DNA of 7,465 nt from an uncultured Lachnospiraceae bacterium (GCA_902783765.1 CACZSB010000002.1:1-7465), one strand, 5' to 3'. Shown: positions 1 through 6,443, counted from the first letter of the stretch. Made by a program: numbers and translations. Notes: a model not told the origin generated them from the sequence alone.

Positions 1-480
1 CCCCGCATCCAGGGCCGCCTGCTGGGCATGGCCGTCCACCCCCAGGGCCATGCCGCTGATAATTTGGATCCCCCGCTCCCCCAAGCCCTTTCCAAAGCGC
101 TCCGCCATGGCCCGGCCGTAGGGGGAGCAGCGCCGGGCTCCCACAATGGCCACCGCCGGAATGTCATTTTCCGGCAGCCGCCCCCGGTAATAAAGTCCCA
201 GGGGACTGTCCGGCAGAACACTTAGCCGGGCGGGGTAATCCGGATCTCCATACCAGCACCAGTGAATCCCTTCCTTTTCCCACTGATCCCGCCGGGCCAG
301 CCACTCCGCCGCCCGATCCTTTCCTGCCAGAAAGGCCGCCTGCCGCCCTTCGGATACGGGCAGGGATTCCTGCTTAAAAACCTGCTCCGCCCCCCCGTAA
401 AGGCCCAGAAGCCGCCGGAGGATCAGGGGCGAAAAACCCTCCATCCCCGCCAGCAGAAAACAATAATCCCGTTCTTTCAT
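1..480 (-). CDS. dprA: DNA-processing protein DprA (N-terminal 160 residues; cut by left window edge)
   Basis: DprA (Smf) binds incoming single-stranded DNA during natural transformation, protects it and loads RecA. The reading frame is open from an ATG at 480 to base 1, so 160 residues of a protein usually near 360 are present. Residues 1-75 fit the small helical N-terminal region. Tyr82-Pro83 followed by PDSPLGLYYRG (90-100) is the family's entry motif. The Rossmann-like DNA-binding fold begins at VAIVGARRCSPYG (110-122), and SGMALGVDGHAQQAAL (142-157) matches the family signature 'SGxAxGhD'. The position usually His in 'AAH' is Gln here. The start is well fixed: GGAGG lies eight bases or less upstream, inside the end of comM, and only one base separates the comM stop from this ATG, so the pair is surely cotranscribed and probably translationally coupled. 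Identity is secure; the missing C-terminus cannot be assessed. Confidence 0.93.
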   Translation of the reverse strand, partial: MKERDYCFLLAGMEGFSPLILRRLLGLYGGAEQVFKQESLPVSEGRQAAFLAGKDRAAEWLARRDQWEKEGIHWCWYGDPDYPARLSVLPDSPLGLYYRGRLPENDIPAVAIVGARRCSPYGRAMAERFGKGLGERGIQIISGMALGVDGHAQQAALDAG

Positions 481-481
481 A

Positions 482-2011
482 TTACCTCCAGAATTTCTCC
501 TCGGGGCCCCGGTAGCCCACCGCCTCCGCCAGATCCGTCATGGAAATCTCCGGGGCATCCCGCAGGTCGGCAATGGTCCGGGCCACCTTCAAAATCCGGT
601 GATAGGCCCGGGCGGAAAGCCCTTTTTGCTCAAAGACCCTTTTTAGAAAGGCTTCCTGCTCCCCATCCAGCCGGCAATAATGCTTCACCTCCCGGCCGTT
701 CATCCGGCCGTTGAACAAAATGGAACTGCCTTCAAAACGCCGGGCCTGCCGCTGGCCCGCCGCCTCCACCCGGCGGCGGATATCCTCCGAGCTTTCGTTC
801 CGGGCCCGGCCCGCCAGCTCCCCGTAGCCCAGGGGCGGCGCCTCCACACAAAGGTCCATCCGATCCAGCAGGGGGCGGCTGATTCGTTTTAAATAACTGC
901 CCACCTCCTTTTCCGAGCAATGGCAGCGGTTCCGGTCGGGATAATAACCGCAGCGGCAGGGGTTCATAGCCGCCACCAGCATCACATCCGCCGGAAAATT
1001 ATAGGAGCCCTGGACCCGGGCGATGCTCACCGCCTGATCCTCCAGGGGCTGGCGAAGAGATTCCAGGGCATTTTTCTGAAACTCCGGCAGCTCGTCCAAA
1101 AAGAGGACCCCCCGGTTGGCCAGGGAGATCTCCCCGGGCCGGGGCATCCGGCCGCCCCCCACCAGGGCAAAGGAGGACACCGTATGGTGGGGCGAACGGA
1201 AGGGCCGGCTTAGGATCAGGGGCTTTTCCGGGGAGAGCAGGCCGCAAATGCTGTAAATGCGGGAGACCTCCAGGGCCTCCTCCAGGCCCAGCCTGGGCAA
1301 AATGGTGGGAATCCGCCGGGCCACCATGGTCTTGCCGGAGCCGGGGGCTCCGATAAAGAGCAGATTGTGCCGCCCCGCCGCAGCGATCTCCGCCGCCCGG
1401 CGCATGGCCCCCTGGCCGTTGATCTCCGCAAAATCCACCGTTTCCTGCCGGGCCTCCTCCCCCATCAGTTCCTGGAGGCGGCAGGGCTCCGGATGCAGGG
1501 CTCCCTGGGCCAAAAGGGGCAGCTGCTCCAAAGATTCCAGGCCTATCACCCGGATCCCCTCCACCAGGGCCCCCTCTGCCGCATTGGCCTTGGGCACCAC
1601 GCAAAGCTCATAGCCCGCCTCCCGGGCCGCCCCCACCATGGTCAAAATGCCGCTGATGGGCACCAGCCGTCCGTCCAGACCCAGCTCCCCCAAAAAAACG
1701 GTGCGGGGCAGGAAGTCCTTTAAATTCACCAGCTCCGCCGAGGAAAGCATGGCCACCGCAATGGCCAGATCAAAGCTGGTGCCCTCCTTCCGCAGATCCG
1801 CCGGGGAGAGATTCACCGTGATCCGCCGGGGGGGCAGCTGAAAGCCCGTGTTTTTCATGGCGGTGCGGACCCGGTCCCGGGCCTCCTTCACCGCCGCCCC
1901 CAGATATCCCACCATGGACATTTCCGGCAGGCCGTTGGAGCAGTCGCATTCCACCCGGATCAGAATTCCCTCCATGCCAAAAAGGGCCATGCAAATGGCT
2001 TCACTATACAT
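482..2011 (-). CDS. comM: YifB/ComM family Mg-chelatase-like AAA+ ATPase
   Basis: ComM-type proteins form hexameric AAA+ helicases; in Gram-negative species they drive branch migration that integrates transforming DNA. In Firmicutes the role is inferred. Numbered from the upstream ATG at 2017 (511 aa): a Lon-protease-like ChlI domain at about 20-150; Walker A GAPGSGKT at 223-230; RPFRSPHHT at 271-279; Walker B GVLFLDEL at 303-310; a four-cysteine element (Cys354, 356, 365, 367), probably zinc-binding; the sensor/arginine motif RPLLDRMDL at 381-389; and a C-terminal Mg-chelatase domain ending near 505. Length is normal for the family. The ATG at 2011 is preferred because AAGGA lies about 5-6 bases upstream of it, whereas the same AAGG touches the ATG at 2017 directly. 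A third ATG at 2025 opens only a three-codon frame. comM leads a two-gene or longer operon with dprA. Family assignment is firm; a competence role is inferred from dprA beside it. Confidence 0.94.
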   Translation of the reverse strand: MYSEAICMALFGMEGILIRVECDCSNGLPEMSMVGYLGAAVKEARDRVRTAMKNTGFQLPPRRITVNLSPADLRKEGTSFDLAIAVAMLSSAELVNLKDFLPRTVFLGELGLDGRLVPISGILTMVGAAREAGYELCVVPKANAAEGALVEGIRVIGLESLEQLPLLAQGALHPEPCRLQELMGEEARQETVDFAEINGQGAMRRAAEIAAAGRHNLLFIGAPGSGKTMVARRIPTILPRLGLEEALEVSRIYSICGLLSPEKPLILSRPFRSPHHTVSSFALVGGGRMPRPGEISLANRGVLFLDELPEFQKNALESLRQPLEDQAVSIARVQGSYNFPADVMLVAAMNPCRCGYYPDRNRCHCSEKEVGSYLKRISRPLLDRMDLCVEAPPLGYGELAGRARNESSEDIRRRVEAAGQRQARRFEGSSILFNGRMNGREVKHYCRLDGEQEAFLKRVFEQKGLSARAYHRILKVARTIADLRDAPEISMTDLAEAVGYRGPEEKFWR

Positions 2012-2033
2012 ATTCATCCTTTCATGATTTCAC

Positions 2034-2070
2034 GCAAAAAAAGCGCAAACGGAAGCTTTTCCGTCAACGC
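2034..2070 (-). terminator. Hairpin plus U7 in the comM leader: attenuator or second ald terminator
   Basis: On the minus strand, ACGGAA and TTCCGT (2064-2059 and 2054-2049) pair around an AAGC loop. The stem continues through G-U, U-U, G-U positions into GCG (2070-2068) pairing with CGC (2045-2043). Seven T residues (2042-2036) follow directly. This is the standard shape of an intrinsic terminator. It sits only about 25 bases before the comM start, leaving no room for a promoter between them, so any comM transcript must run through it. It may be a regulated early terminator, a 5' hairpin protecting the mRNA, or an extra terminator for ald. The structure is seen; the function is inferred. Confidence 0.6.
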
Positions 2071-2077
2071 TGCCTTC

Positions 2078-2107
2078 AGTTTATCACGGGCCTTATGGAG
2101 CCGTCAA
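2078..2107 (-). promoter_or_regulatory. Probable sigma-A promoter for comM-dprA
   Basis: The -35 box TTGACG (2107-2102; five of six consensus bases) is 18 bases from the -10 box TAAACT (2083-2078; four of six), which carries an extended TG one base upstream. The predicted start is near 2071, just after the ald terminator and just before the leader hairpin, so the RNA would begin with that hairpin. It is the only good promoter match seen between ald and comM. Confidence 0.6.
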
Positions 2108-2119
2108 TGGGGATTTAAA

Positions 2120-2155
2120 AGATAAGGCAGGCAGAGGATGACCCCTGCCTGCTCT
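2120..2155 (-). terminator. Intrinsic terminator after ald
   Basis: GCAGGCAG (2152-2145, read on the minus strand) pairs perfectly with CTGCCTGC (2134-2127) around a 10-base loop. CTTATCTTTT follows, an imperfect U tract. It begins 23 bases after the ald stop codon. On the plus strand the same stem is followed by a T-rich run, but no gene converges from that side. Confidence 0.72.
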
Positions 2156-2177
2156 TTCTTTGTCAGCGATTCGCTGT

Positions 2178-3293
2178 TTAGAAAAGGGTGTGAATATCCG
2201 TATATTCGTAGCCCTTGAAGCTGTCGGCCACCGCCTTGCAGGTCAGCTTGCCGTCATAGGTGTTGATGGCGGAGTACAGCACGGGATTTTCCTGGCAGGC
2301 CTTCTCCAGCCCCATATTGGCGATCTGCAGACCGTAGCGCAGGGTGGCATTGGTCAGGGCAATGGTGGAGGTGCGGGGCACGGCACCGGGCATATTGCCC
2401 ACGCAATAGTGCACAATGCCGTCCACAATGTAAATGGGATCGTCATGGGTGGTGGCATGGGTGGTTTCGCCGCAGCCCCCCTGGTCCACCGCCACATCCA
2501 CAAACACGGCCCCGGGCTTCATTTCCTTTAAGTAAGCCTTCTTGAACAGCTTGGGAGCGCTCTTGCCGGGGATCAGTACGGAGCCGATCACCAGATCCGC
2601 CTCCCGCACCGCATTTTCGATATTGGCATCCGTGGAAACCAGGGTCTGGATCCGGGAACCGAAAATATCATCCAGATACTCCAGGCGCTTTAAGCTGATA
2701 TCGATTACCGTAACGCTGGCCCCCATGCCGTCGGCGATTTTGCAGGCGTTGGTGCCCACGGTGCCGGCTCCCAATACCACCACCTTGGCCCGAGGGGTGC
2801 CGGGCACGCCCCCCAGCAGCACACCGGCGCCGCCAAAGGTCTTTTCCAAGTACTTGGCCCCTTCCTGAATGGAAAGTCGGCCGGCGATCTGGCTCATGGG
2901 GATCAGCAGGGGCAGGGAACCGTCCCGCTCGATAAGGGTCTCATAAGCCACTCCCTTCACCCCCTGGGCCAGCAGGGCATCGGTCTGAGCCTGGTCCGCA
3001 GCCAGATGCAGGTAGGTAAAGAGAATCTGATTCTTCCGCATGAGCTTGTATTCCGCTTCCAGGGGCTCCTTGACCTTTACGATCATGTCCGCTCCGTCCC
3101 ACACCTTCTTGGCGGTGGAAAGGATTTCGGCCCCGGCCTTTTCATACTGGGAATCCGCAAAGCCCGAACCCAGGCCTGCGCCTTTTTGGATCAGTACCTT
3201 GTGGCCGGCCTTCACATAGGCCTTCACATTGTCCGGGGTCAAACCCACCCGGTTCTCGTTGTTCTTGATTTCCTTGACGCATCCGACTGTCAT
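2178..3293 (-). CDS. ald: Alanine dehydrogenase (NAD-dependent)
   Basis: This enzyme catalyses the reversible oxidative deamination of L-alanine to pyruvate, ammonium and NADH in the cytoplasm; the family is hexameric. The 371-residue length is typical. The catalytic and substrate residues described for the family are all present at the canonical numbers: Arg15, Lys75 (in KVKEP), His96 (in TYLHLAAD) and Asp270 (in VAVDQGG). The NAD-binding Rossmann motif GAGTVG is at 175-180, with Asp198 at the end of the second strand, which indicates NAD rather than NADP. The C-terminal signature around residues 266-312 (VDVAVDQGG to PRTSTIAL) is intact. The start is supported by AAGGAGA six to seven bases upstream. 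It stands alone, with terminators before and behind it. No convincing promoter was found in the 72 bases ahead; TTGCCT and GATAAA 15 bases apart within the preceding terminator are a poor match. The closely related transhydrogenase alpha subunit is excluded by length and by the lack of its extra domains. Confidence 0.96.
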   Translation of the reverse strand: MTVGCVKEIKNNENRVGLTPDNVKAYVKAGHKVLIQKGAGLGSGFADSQYEKAGAEILSTAKKVWDGADMIVKVKEPLEAEYKLMRKNQILFTYLHLAADQAQTDALLAQGVKGVAYETLIERDGSLPLLIPMSQIAGRLSIQEGAKYLEKTFGGAGVLLGGVPGTPRAKVVVLGAGTVGTNACKIADGMGASVTVIDISLKRLEYLDDIFGSRIQTLVSTDANIENAVREADLVIGSVLIPGKSAPKLFKKAYLKEMKPGAVFVDVAVDQGGCGETTHATTHDDPIYIVDGIVHYCVGNMPGAVPRTSTIALTNATLRYGLQIANMGLEKACQENPVLYSAINTYDGKLTCKAVADSFKGYEYTDIHTLF

Positions 3294-3365
3294 GTCTGGT
3301 CTCCTTTTGTTTTTTTGAAAGAATTCCGTTCTTTTTTCGCTTTATTCAACACAGATTTATCACAG

Positions 3366-3403
3366 AAAAAAAAGAAAGGCAAGGGAAATAATCCCCTGCC
3401 TTT
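3366..3403 (-). terminator. Strong intrinsic terminator of the csoR-copA operon
   Basis: On the minus strand AAAGGCAGGGG (3403-3393) pairs with CCCTTGCCTTT (3385-3375), an 11-bp stem with one G-U pair and a seven-base loop. It is followed by C and then eight T residues (3373-3366). It lies about 20 bases after the copA stop codon and separates the copper operon from ald. Confidence 0.88.
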
Positions 3404-3422
3404 TTACTTCTTTTTTTCTTAA

Positions 3423-3632
3423 TCAAATGACGGATTTTACTATATAATCCTGTGCCTCCACCGCCTTTTTCAGAACATCGTCCGGCGCATCTTCCTTTAA
3501 AATCACCTGGGCGCTGCCCGCTTCGTGGCTGACCCGGGCCTCCTCTACCTGGGGCAGGGCTTCCAGTGCCTTCTTCACCCGGGCTTCGCAATGCTGGCAC
3601 ATCATGCCTTCGATTTCCAATGTTTTTGTCAT
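3423..3632 (-). CDS. copZ: Possible internal start: free copper chaperone CopZ (69 aa) in frame within copA
   Basis: The last 69 codons of copA form a complete HMA domain starting at a Met, with GMMCQHCEARV as the Cu(I) site (Cys12 and Cys15 of the short product) and the expected beta-alpha-beta-beta-alpha-beta length. Directly ahead of this ATG (3632) is AGGAGG (3646-3641) at a spacing of eight bases, a textbook Shine-Dalgarno site, in AT-richer DNA that reads like an intergenic leader. A free CopZ would ferry Cu(I) to CopA and to CsoR. It shares the copA frame and stop codon, so the fused and free forms could both be made. The site and domain are seen; independent translation is inference. 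The alternative is that the SD-like run is only the codons for a Glu stretch (GAGGAGGAAGAA). Confidence 0.55.
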   Translation of the reverse strand: MTKTLEIEGMMCQHCEARVKKALEALPQVEEARVSHEAGSAQVILKEDAPDDVLKKAVEAQDYIVKSVI

Positions 3633-6023
3633 TTTTTCTTCCTCCTCCTGTATGTTATTGAAATATCTGTCAGGTTCCTCCCTGCCCTCCCCCGGACGCG
3701 GGGGAGGGGGGACCGCAGCCCCGGAGGCGGCGGTGGGCGGGGGCGACTGGCCCCCACCTTCTCCCGGATACAACTTCACCCGGTTCAGCCTTAGGGCATT
3801 CATGCAAACGCAAAAGCTGGAGAGGCTCATGGCCGCCGCCCCGTACATGGGCTTTAATACCAGGCCGAAGAGCCCCATGGACAGGGGGATACATATGAGA
3901 TTGTAAATAAAGGCCCAAAACAGGTTTTCCTTGATATTCCGCACCGTGGCCCGGCTCAGCCGCACCGCCGCCGCCGCATCCATCAAAGAATTTTTCATAA
4001 GCACCACCTGGGCGGCATCCAGAGCCACATCGGTGCCGGCCCCGATGGCCAGGCCCATATCCGCCTCCATGAGGGCCGGGGCGTCATTGATGCCGTCCCC
4101 CACCATGGCCACCTTACCCTGGGTCCGAAGTTCCCGAATGGCCGCCGCCTTGCCCTGGGGCAGGACCCCGGCGATCACCCGGTCCACCCCGGCCTTTGCG
4201 CCCACCGCCTGAGCCGTGGCCTCATTATCCCCTGTGAGCATAACGGTTTTCAGTCCCAATTGGTGCATATAGGCCACTGCCCGGCGGGAATCCTCCCGGA
4301 TCTCGTCCGCCACGGCAATGATGCCCAAGAATCGATCTTCCTCCGCAAAAAACAGGGGGGTCTGGCCGGCCTGGCTTAAAGCCTGGGCCTGCGCCTTAGC
4401 CTCCGGAGGCAGGGCAGTCTGCCCCTCCATATAGGCCAGGCTGCCTCCCTGCAGAAGCTCTCCCCGCCAATAGCCCTTAAGACCGTTCCCCGGCAGGGCC
4501 TCTACCCCCATAACGGGCAGGGGCAAAAGGCCCTCCGCCGTGCCCCGGCGGCACACCGCCCGGGCCAGGGGATGCTCGCTTTTGGCCTCCAAAGAACAGG
4601 CCTTTTCCAAAAGCTCTCTTTCCGAGATCCCTTCTCCGGGAAAAAGGGCCGTTACCGCCGCCTCCCCCCGGGTGAGGGTGCCGGTTTTATCCATAACCAT
4701 GGTGCTCACACGGCCGCTTTCCTCCAGGGCGGCGGCGTTTTTGAATAGGATTCCGTTTCGGGCCCCCACCCCGCTGCCGGCCATAATGGCCACAGGGGTG
4801 GCCAGCCCCAGGGCGCAGGGACAGCTGATTACCAGCACGGTGATGCCCCTGGCCATGGCAAAATCCAGTGGCCGCCCGGCCAGAAGCCAGCCTAAAAAGG
4901 TCAAAAGAGCCAGGCCCAGCACCATGGGCACAAAGATCCCCGCCACCTTATCGGCAATCCGGCCCAGGGGGGCCTTGGAGGCGGAGGCCTCTGCCACCAT
5001 GCGGATGATCTGGGACAGGCTGGTATCCTCCCCCACCCGGCTGGCCCGGCAGATCAGATGGCCCTGGCCGTTGACTGTGGCGGCGGACACCTTATCTCCC
5101 GGGGCCTTATCCACGGGGATGCTTTCCCCGGTAAGGGCCGCTTCATTGACGGCGCTGAGACCCTCCTCCACCACCCCGTCCACGGGGATCTGTTCTCCGG
5201 GCCGCAGGGCAAACAGGTCCCCTATGCGGACTTCCTCTATGGGCACCACCTCCTCCCGGCCCTCCCGGATCAGCCGGGCGGTCTGGGGGGCCAGGGCCAT
5301 AAGACTCCTTAGGGCATCGGTGGTGCGGCCCTTGGAGCGGGCTTCCAAAAGCTTGCCCACAGTGATTAAAGTGGGGATCATGGCGGCGGTCTCGAAATAC
5401 AGGCCCATGCCCATCTCCCGCACCGCTTCGCCCTCCCCCCGGCCCTGGGCCAGGGTCATGATAAAAAGCAGGACCAGGGAATACAAAAAGGCGGTGCCGG
5501 AGCCTAAGGCCACCAGGGTATCCATATTGGGGGAACCGTGAAGCAAACTGCGCAGGCCGCCCCCGAAAAAGTCTTTATTGATCAGCAATACGATGAGAGC
5601 TAGACACAGCTGGAAAAGGCCGTTAAAGACCATATTGTGGAAGGGCTCCGGCTGGGGCAGGCCCAGCATGTGACCCATGGTAAAATACATTAAAATCATC
5701 AGCACCGCCGCGGAGGCCAGCAGACGCTTTTTTAAGCGGGGGCTTTCTTTATCTTCCAGGGCCTCCCGCTGCTGCCGCAGCCGGGCCTGGTAGGCGCTCC
5801 CCGCCCCCTTTTCCTCCCGGGCTTCCTCTAACGGGGCCGCCCCATAGCCGGCGGCTTCCACCGCCGCCACCACGGCCTCCGCCGGGGCGCTGCCGCCCAC
5901 CTGCATGGAATTGGTCAACAGGCTGACGCTGCAGCTTTCCACCCCGGGGAGGGCCTTTACGGCCTTTTCCACCCGGGCGCTGCAAGCGGCGCAGCTCATG
6001 CCTGTAACGGTATAGTGATCCAT
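3423..6023 (-). CDS. copA: Cu(I)-exporting P-type ATPase CopA with C-terminal CopZ-like domain
   Basis: CopA pumps Cu(I) out across the cytoplasmic membrane using ATP. Domain order in 866 residues: N-terminal HMA domain with Cys11-x-x-Cys14 (1-62); charged linker; TM1-2 (about 101-150); TM3-4 with SPNMDTLVALG (164-224); actuator loop with TGES (298-301); TM5-6 with the metal-binding CPC (401-403); phosphorylation site Asp445 in DKTGTLT; nucleotide-domain SEHP (482-485), TGDN (597-600) and GDGIND (642-647); TM7 with Tyr707-Asn708; TM8 with Met732-x-x-Ser735-Ser736. CPC, YN and MxxSS together mark the Cu(I) P1B-1 class. The usual family end is near 750. Here a Pro/Gly/Glu-rich linker (751-797) leads into a second HMA domain (798-866, Cys809-x-x-Cys812) that looks like free CopZ. 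TM8 carries extra Cys738 and Cys740. The start has GAGG five bases upstream, 10 bases after csoR, so the two are cotranscribed under CsoR control. Confidence 0.96.
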   Translation of the reverse strand: MDHYTVTGMSCAACSARVEKAVKALPGVESCSVSLLTNSMQVGGSAPAEAVVAAVEAAGYGAAPLEEAREEKGAGSAYQARLRQQREALEDKESPRLKKRLLASAAVLMILMYFTMGHMLGLPQPEPFHNMVFNGLFQLCLALIVLLINKDFFGGGLRSLLHGSPNMDTLVALGSGTAFLYSLVLLFIMTLAQGRGEGEAVREMGMGLYFETAAMIPTLITVGKLLEARSKGRTTDALRSLMALAPQTARLIREGREEVVPIEEVRIGDLFALRPGEQIPVDGVVEEGLSAVNEAALTGESIPVDKAPGDKVSAATVNGQGHLICRASRVGEDTSLSQIIRMVAEASASKAPLGRIADKVAGIFVPMVLGLALLTFLGWLLAGRPLDFAMARGITVLVISCPCALGLATPVAIMAGSGVGARNGILFKNAAALEESGRVSTMVMDKTGTLTRGEAAVTALFPGEGISERELLEKACSLEAKSEHPLARAVCRRGTAEGLLPLPVMGVEALPGNGLKGYWRGELLQGGSLAYMEGQTALPPEAKAQAQALSQAGQTPLFFAEEDRFLGIIAVADEIREDSRRAVAYMHQLGLKTVMLTGDNEATAQAVGAKAGVDRVIAGVLPQGKAAAIRELRTQGKVAMVGDGINDAPALMEADMGLAIGAGTDVALDAAQVVLMKNSLMDAAAAVRLSRATVRNIKENLFWAFIYNLICIPLSMGLFGLVLKPMYGAAAMSLSSFCVCMNALRLNRVKLYPGEGGGQSPPPTAASGAAVPPPPRPGEGREEPDRYFNNIQEEEEKMTKTLEIEGMMCQHCEARVKKALEALPQVEEARVSHEAGSAQVILKEDAPDDVLKKAVEAQDYIVKSVI
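3685..3755 (-). other. Two GC-rich hairpins in the linker between CopA body and CopZ domain
   Basis: CCCTCCCCCG (3685-3694) and CGGGGGAGGG (3699-3708) are perfect inverted repeats of 10 bp around a four-base loop. Just upstream in transcription, GGGGGC (3739-3744) and GCCCCC (3750-3755) form a six-bp stem with a five-base loop. Both lie in the codons for the Pro/Gly-rich linker, and neither has a U tract, so they are not intrinsic terminators. They could slow ribosomes, mark an mRNA processing or stability site between the copA and copZ parts, or be the remains of a former intergenic hairpin. The inverted repeats are certain; function is unknown. Confidence 0.6.
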
Positions 6024-6033
6024 ATTTGCCTCG

Positions 6034-6330
6034 CTATTTCATGACTTTTTGAAGGGTTTCCACCAGTTCGTCTATGGTCTCGGTTTTATCGGCCTTGATG
6101 TCCCGCACCACACAGCTTTTGATATGCTCAGTAAGCAGCACCTTGTTGAAGCTGTTTAGGGCCTGGTTCACGGCGGAGACCTGGATCATAATGTCCGGGC
6201 AGTAGGCATCCTGCTCCAGCATGTTCTGGATACCCCGGACCTGGCCCTCTATCCGGCGGAGCCGGTTCATCAAACGCTTTTTTTCTTCTTCCTGCCGTAT
6301 CTTCTTGTGAAAGCATTCTGTATGGTTCAT
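6034..6330 (-). CDS. csoR: Copper-sensing transcriptional repressor CsoR
   Basis: CsoR is a small all-helical tetrameric repressor that lets go of its operator when Cu(I) binds. The 98-residue product has the family's conserved helix RLRRIEGQVRGIQNML (23-38) and the full x-Cys-His-Cys copper site: Cys44, His69 and Cys73. The 25- and 4-residue spacings equal those of the characterised CsoR ligands (Cys36, His61, Cys65 in Mycobacterium tuberculosis). This combination separates it from FrmR/RcnR and CstR relatives. The ATG at 6330 is chosen because GAGGT lies five bases upstream and the protein then starts where the family does. The frame is open further up to 6441, but that extension would translate the promoter and operator themselves. 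It is the first gene of the csoR-copA operon and should be autoregulated through the palindrome at 6353-6369. Confidence 0.95.
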   Translation of the reverse strand: MNHTECFHKKIRQEEEKKRLMNRLRRIEGQVRGIQNMLEQDAYCPDIMIQVSAVNQALNSFNKVLLTEHIKSCVVRDIKADKTETIDELVETLQKVMK

Positions 6331-6352
6331 GGAAGACCTCGCTGTTTGCAAT

Positions 6353-6369
6353 ATACCCCATGGGGGTAT
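6353..6369. promoter_or_regulatory. CsoR operator (copper-responsive palindrome)
   Basis: ATACCCC-ATG-GGGGTAT is a perfect 7+7 inverted repeat with a three-base centre, closely resembling the TACCC...GGGGTA operators known for Gram-positive CsoR. It covers about -2 to +15 of the predicted transcript, so a bound CsoR would block RNA polymerase at the start site. It lies 22 bases ahead of the csoR ATG. Confidence 0.88.
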
Positions 6370-6373
6370 TGTG

Positions 6374-6402
6374 ATTGTAGCCCCGGGGCAGGGCTTTGTC
6401 AA
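6374..6402 (-). promoter_or_regulatory. Promoter of the csoR-copA operon
   Basis: A consensus -35 TTGACA (6402-6397) is separated by exactly 17 bases from the -10 TACAAT (6379-6374; five of six). The predicted start is near 6367, inside the CsoR operator. The spacer contains a perfect 10-bp palindrome, GCCCCGGGGC (6380-6389). Such a strong core promoter fits a gene kept silent by a repressor. Confidence 0.88.
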
Positions 6403-6443
6403 GGGCCTCCTTGTTCCGAGCCGCAAAAACTTTTTATTCATGC

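Noticed and set aside
262..714. 150-codon plus-strand frame across the dprA/comM junction
   Set aside because: It is a Pro/Arg-rich shadow antisense to two conserved genes, with no start context.
999..1604. 201-codon minus-strand frame inside comM
   Set aside because: It is an out-of-frame shadow with a Gly/Pro-rich composition, while the comM frame carries intact Walker motifs over the same bases.
2014..2025. Three-codon upstream ORF (ATG AAA GGA TGA) before comM
   Set aside because: It has no ribosome-binding site of its own and overlaps the SD of comM; it is most likely chance.
3318..3334. AAAGAA/TTCTTT inverted repeat just upstream of the ald ribosome-binding site
   Set aside because: The short A/T stem is in A-rich DNA where such matches arise by chance, and it is not followed by a U tract in the direction of ald.
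3346..3600. 84-codon minus-strand frame overlapping the CopZ domain and the terminator
   Set aside because: It is in a different frame from the clear HMA domain, and its end runs through the terminator hairpin.
4540..5541. 333-codon open frame on the plus strand opposite copA
   Set aside because: It is antisense to conserved CopA motifs, has no ribosome-binding site, and its Arg/Ser/Pro-rich product is the usual shadow of a GC-rich gene.
6331..6441. Upstream start for csoR giving 37 extra residues
   Set aside because: The extension would translate the -35, -10 and CsoR operator; its ATG lies upstream of the promoter and so is outside the transcript.
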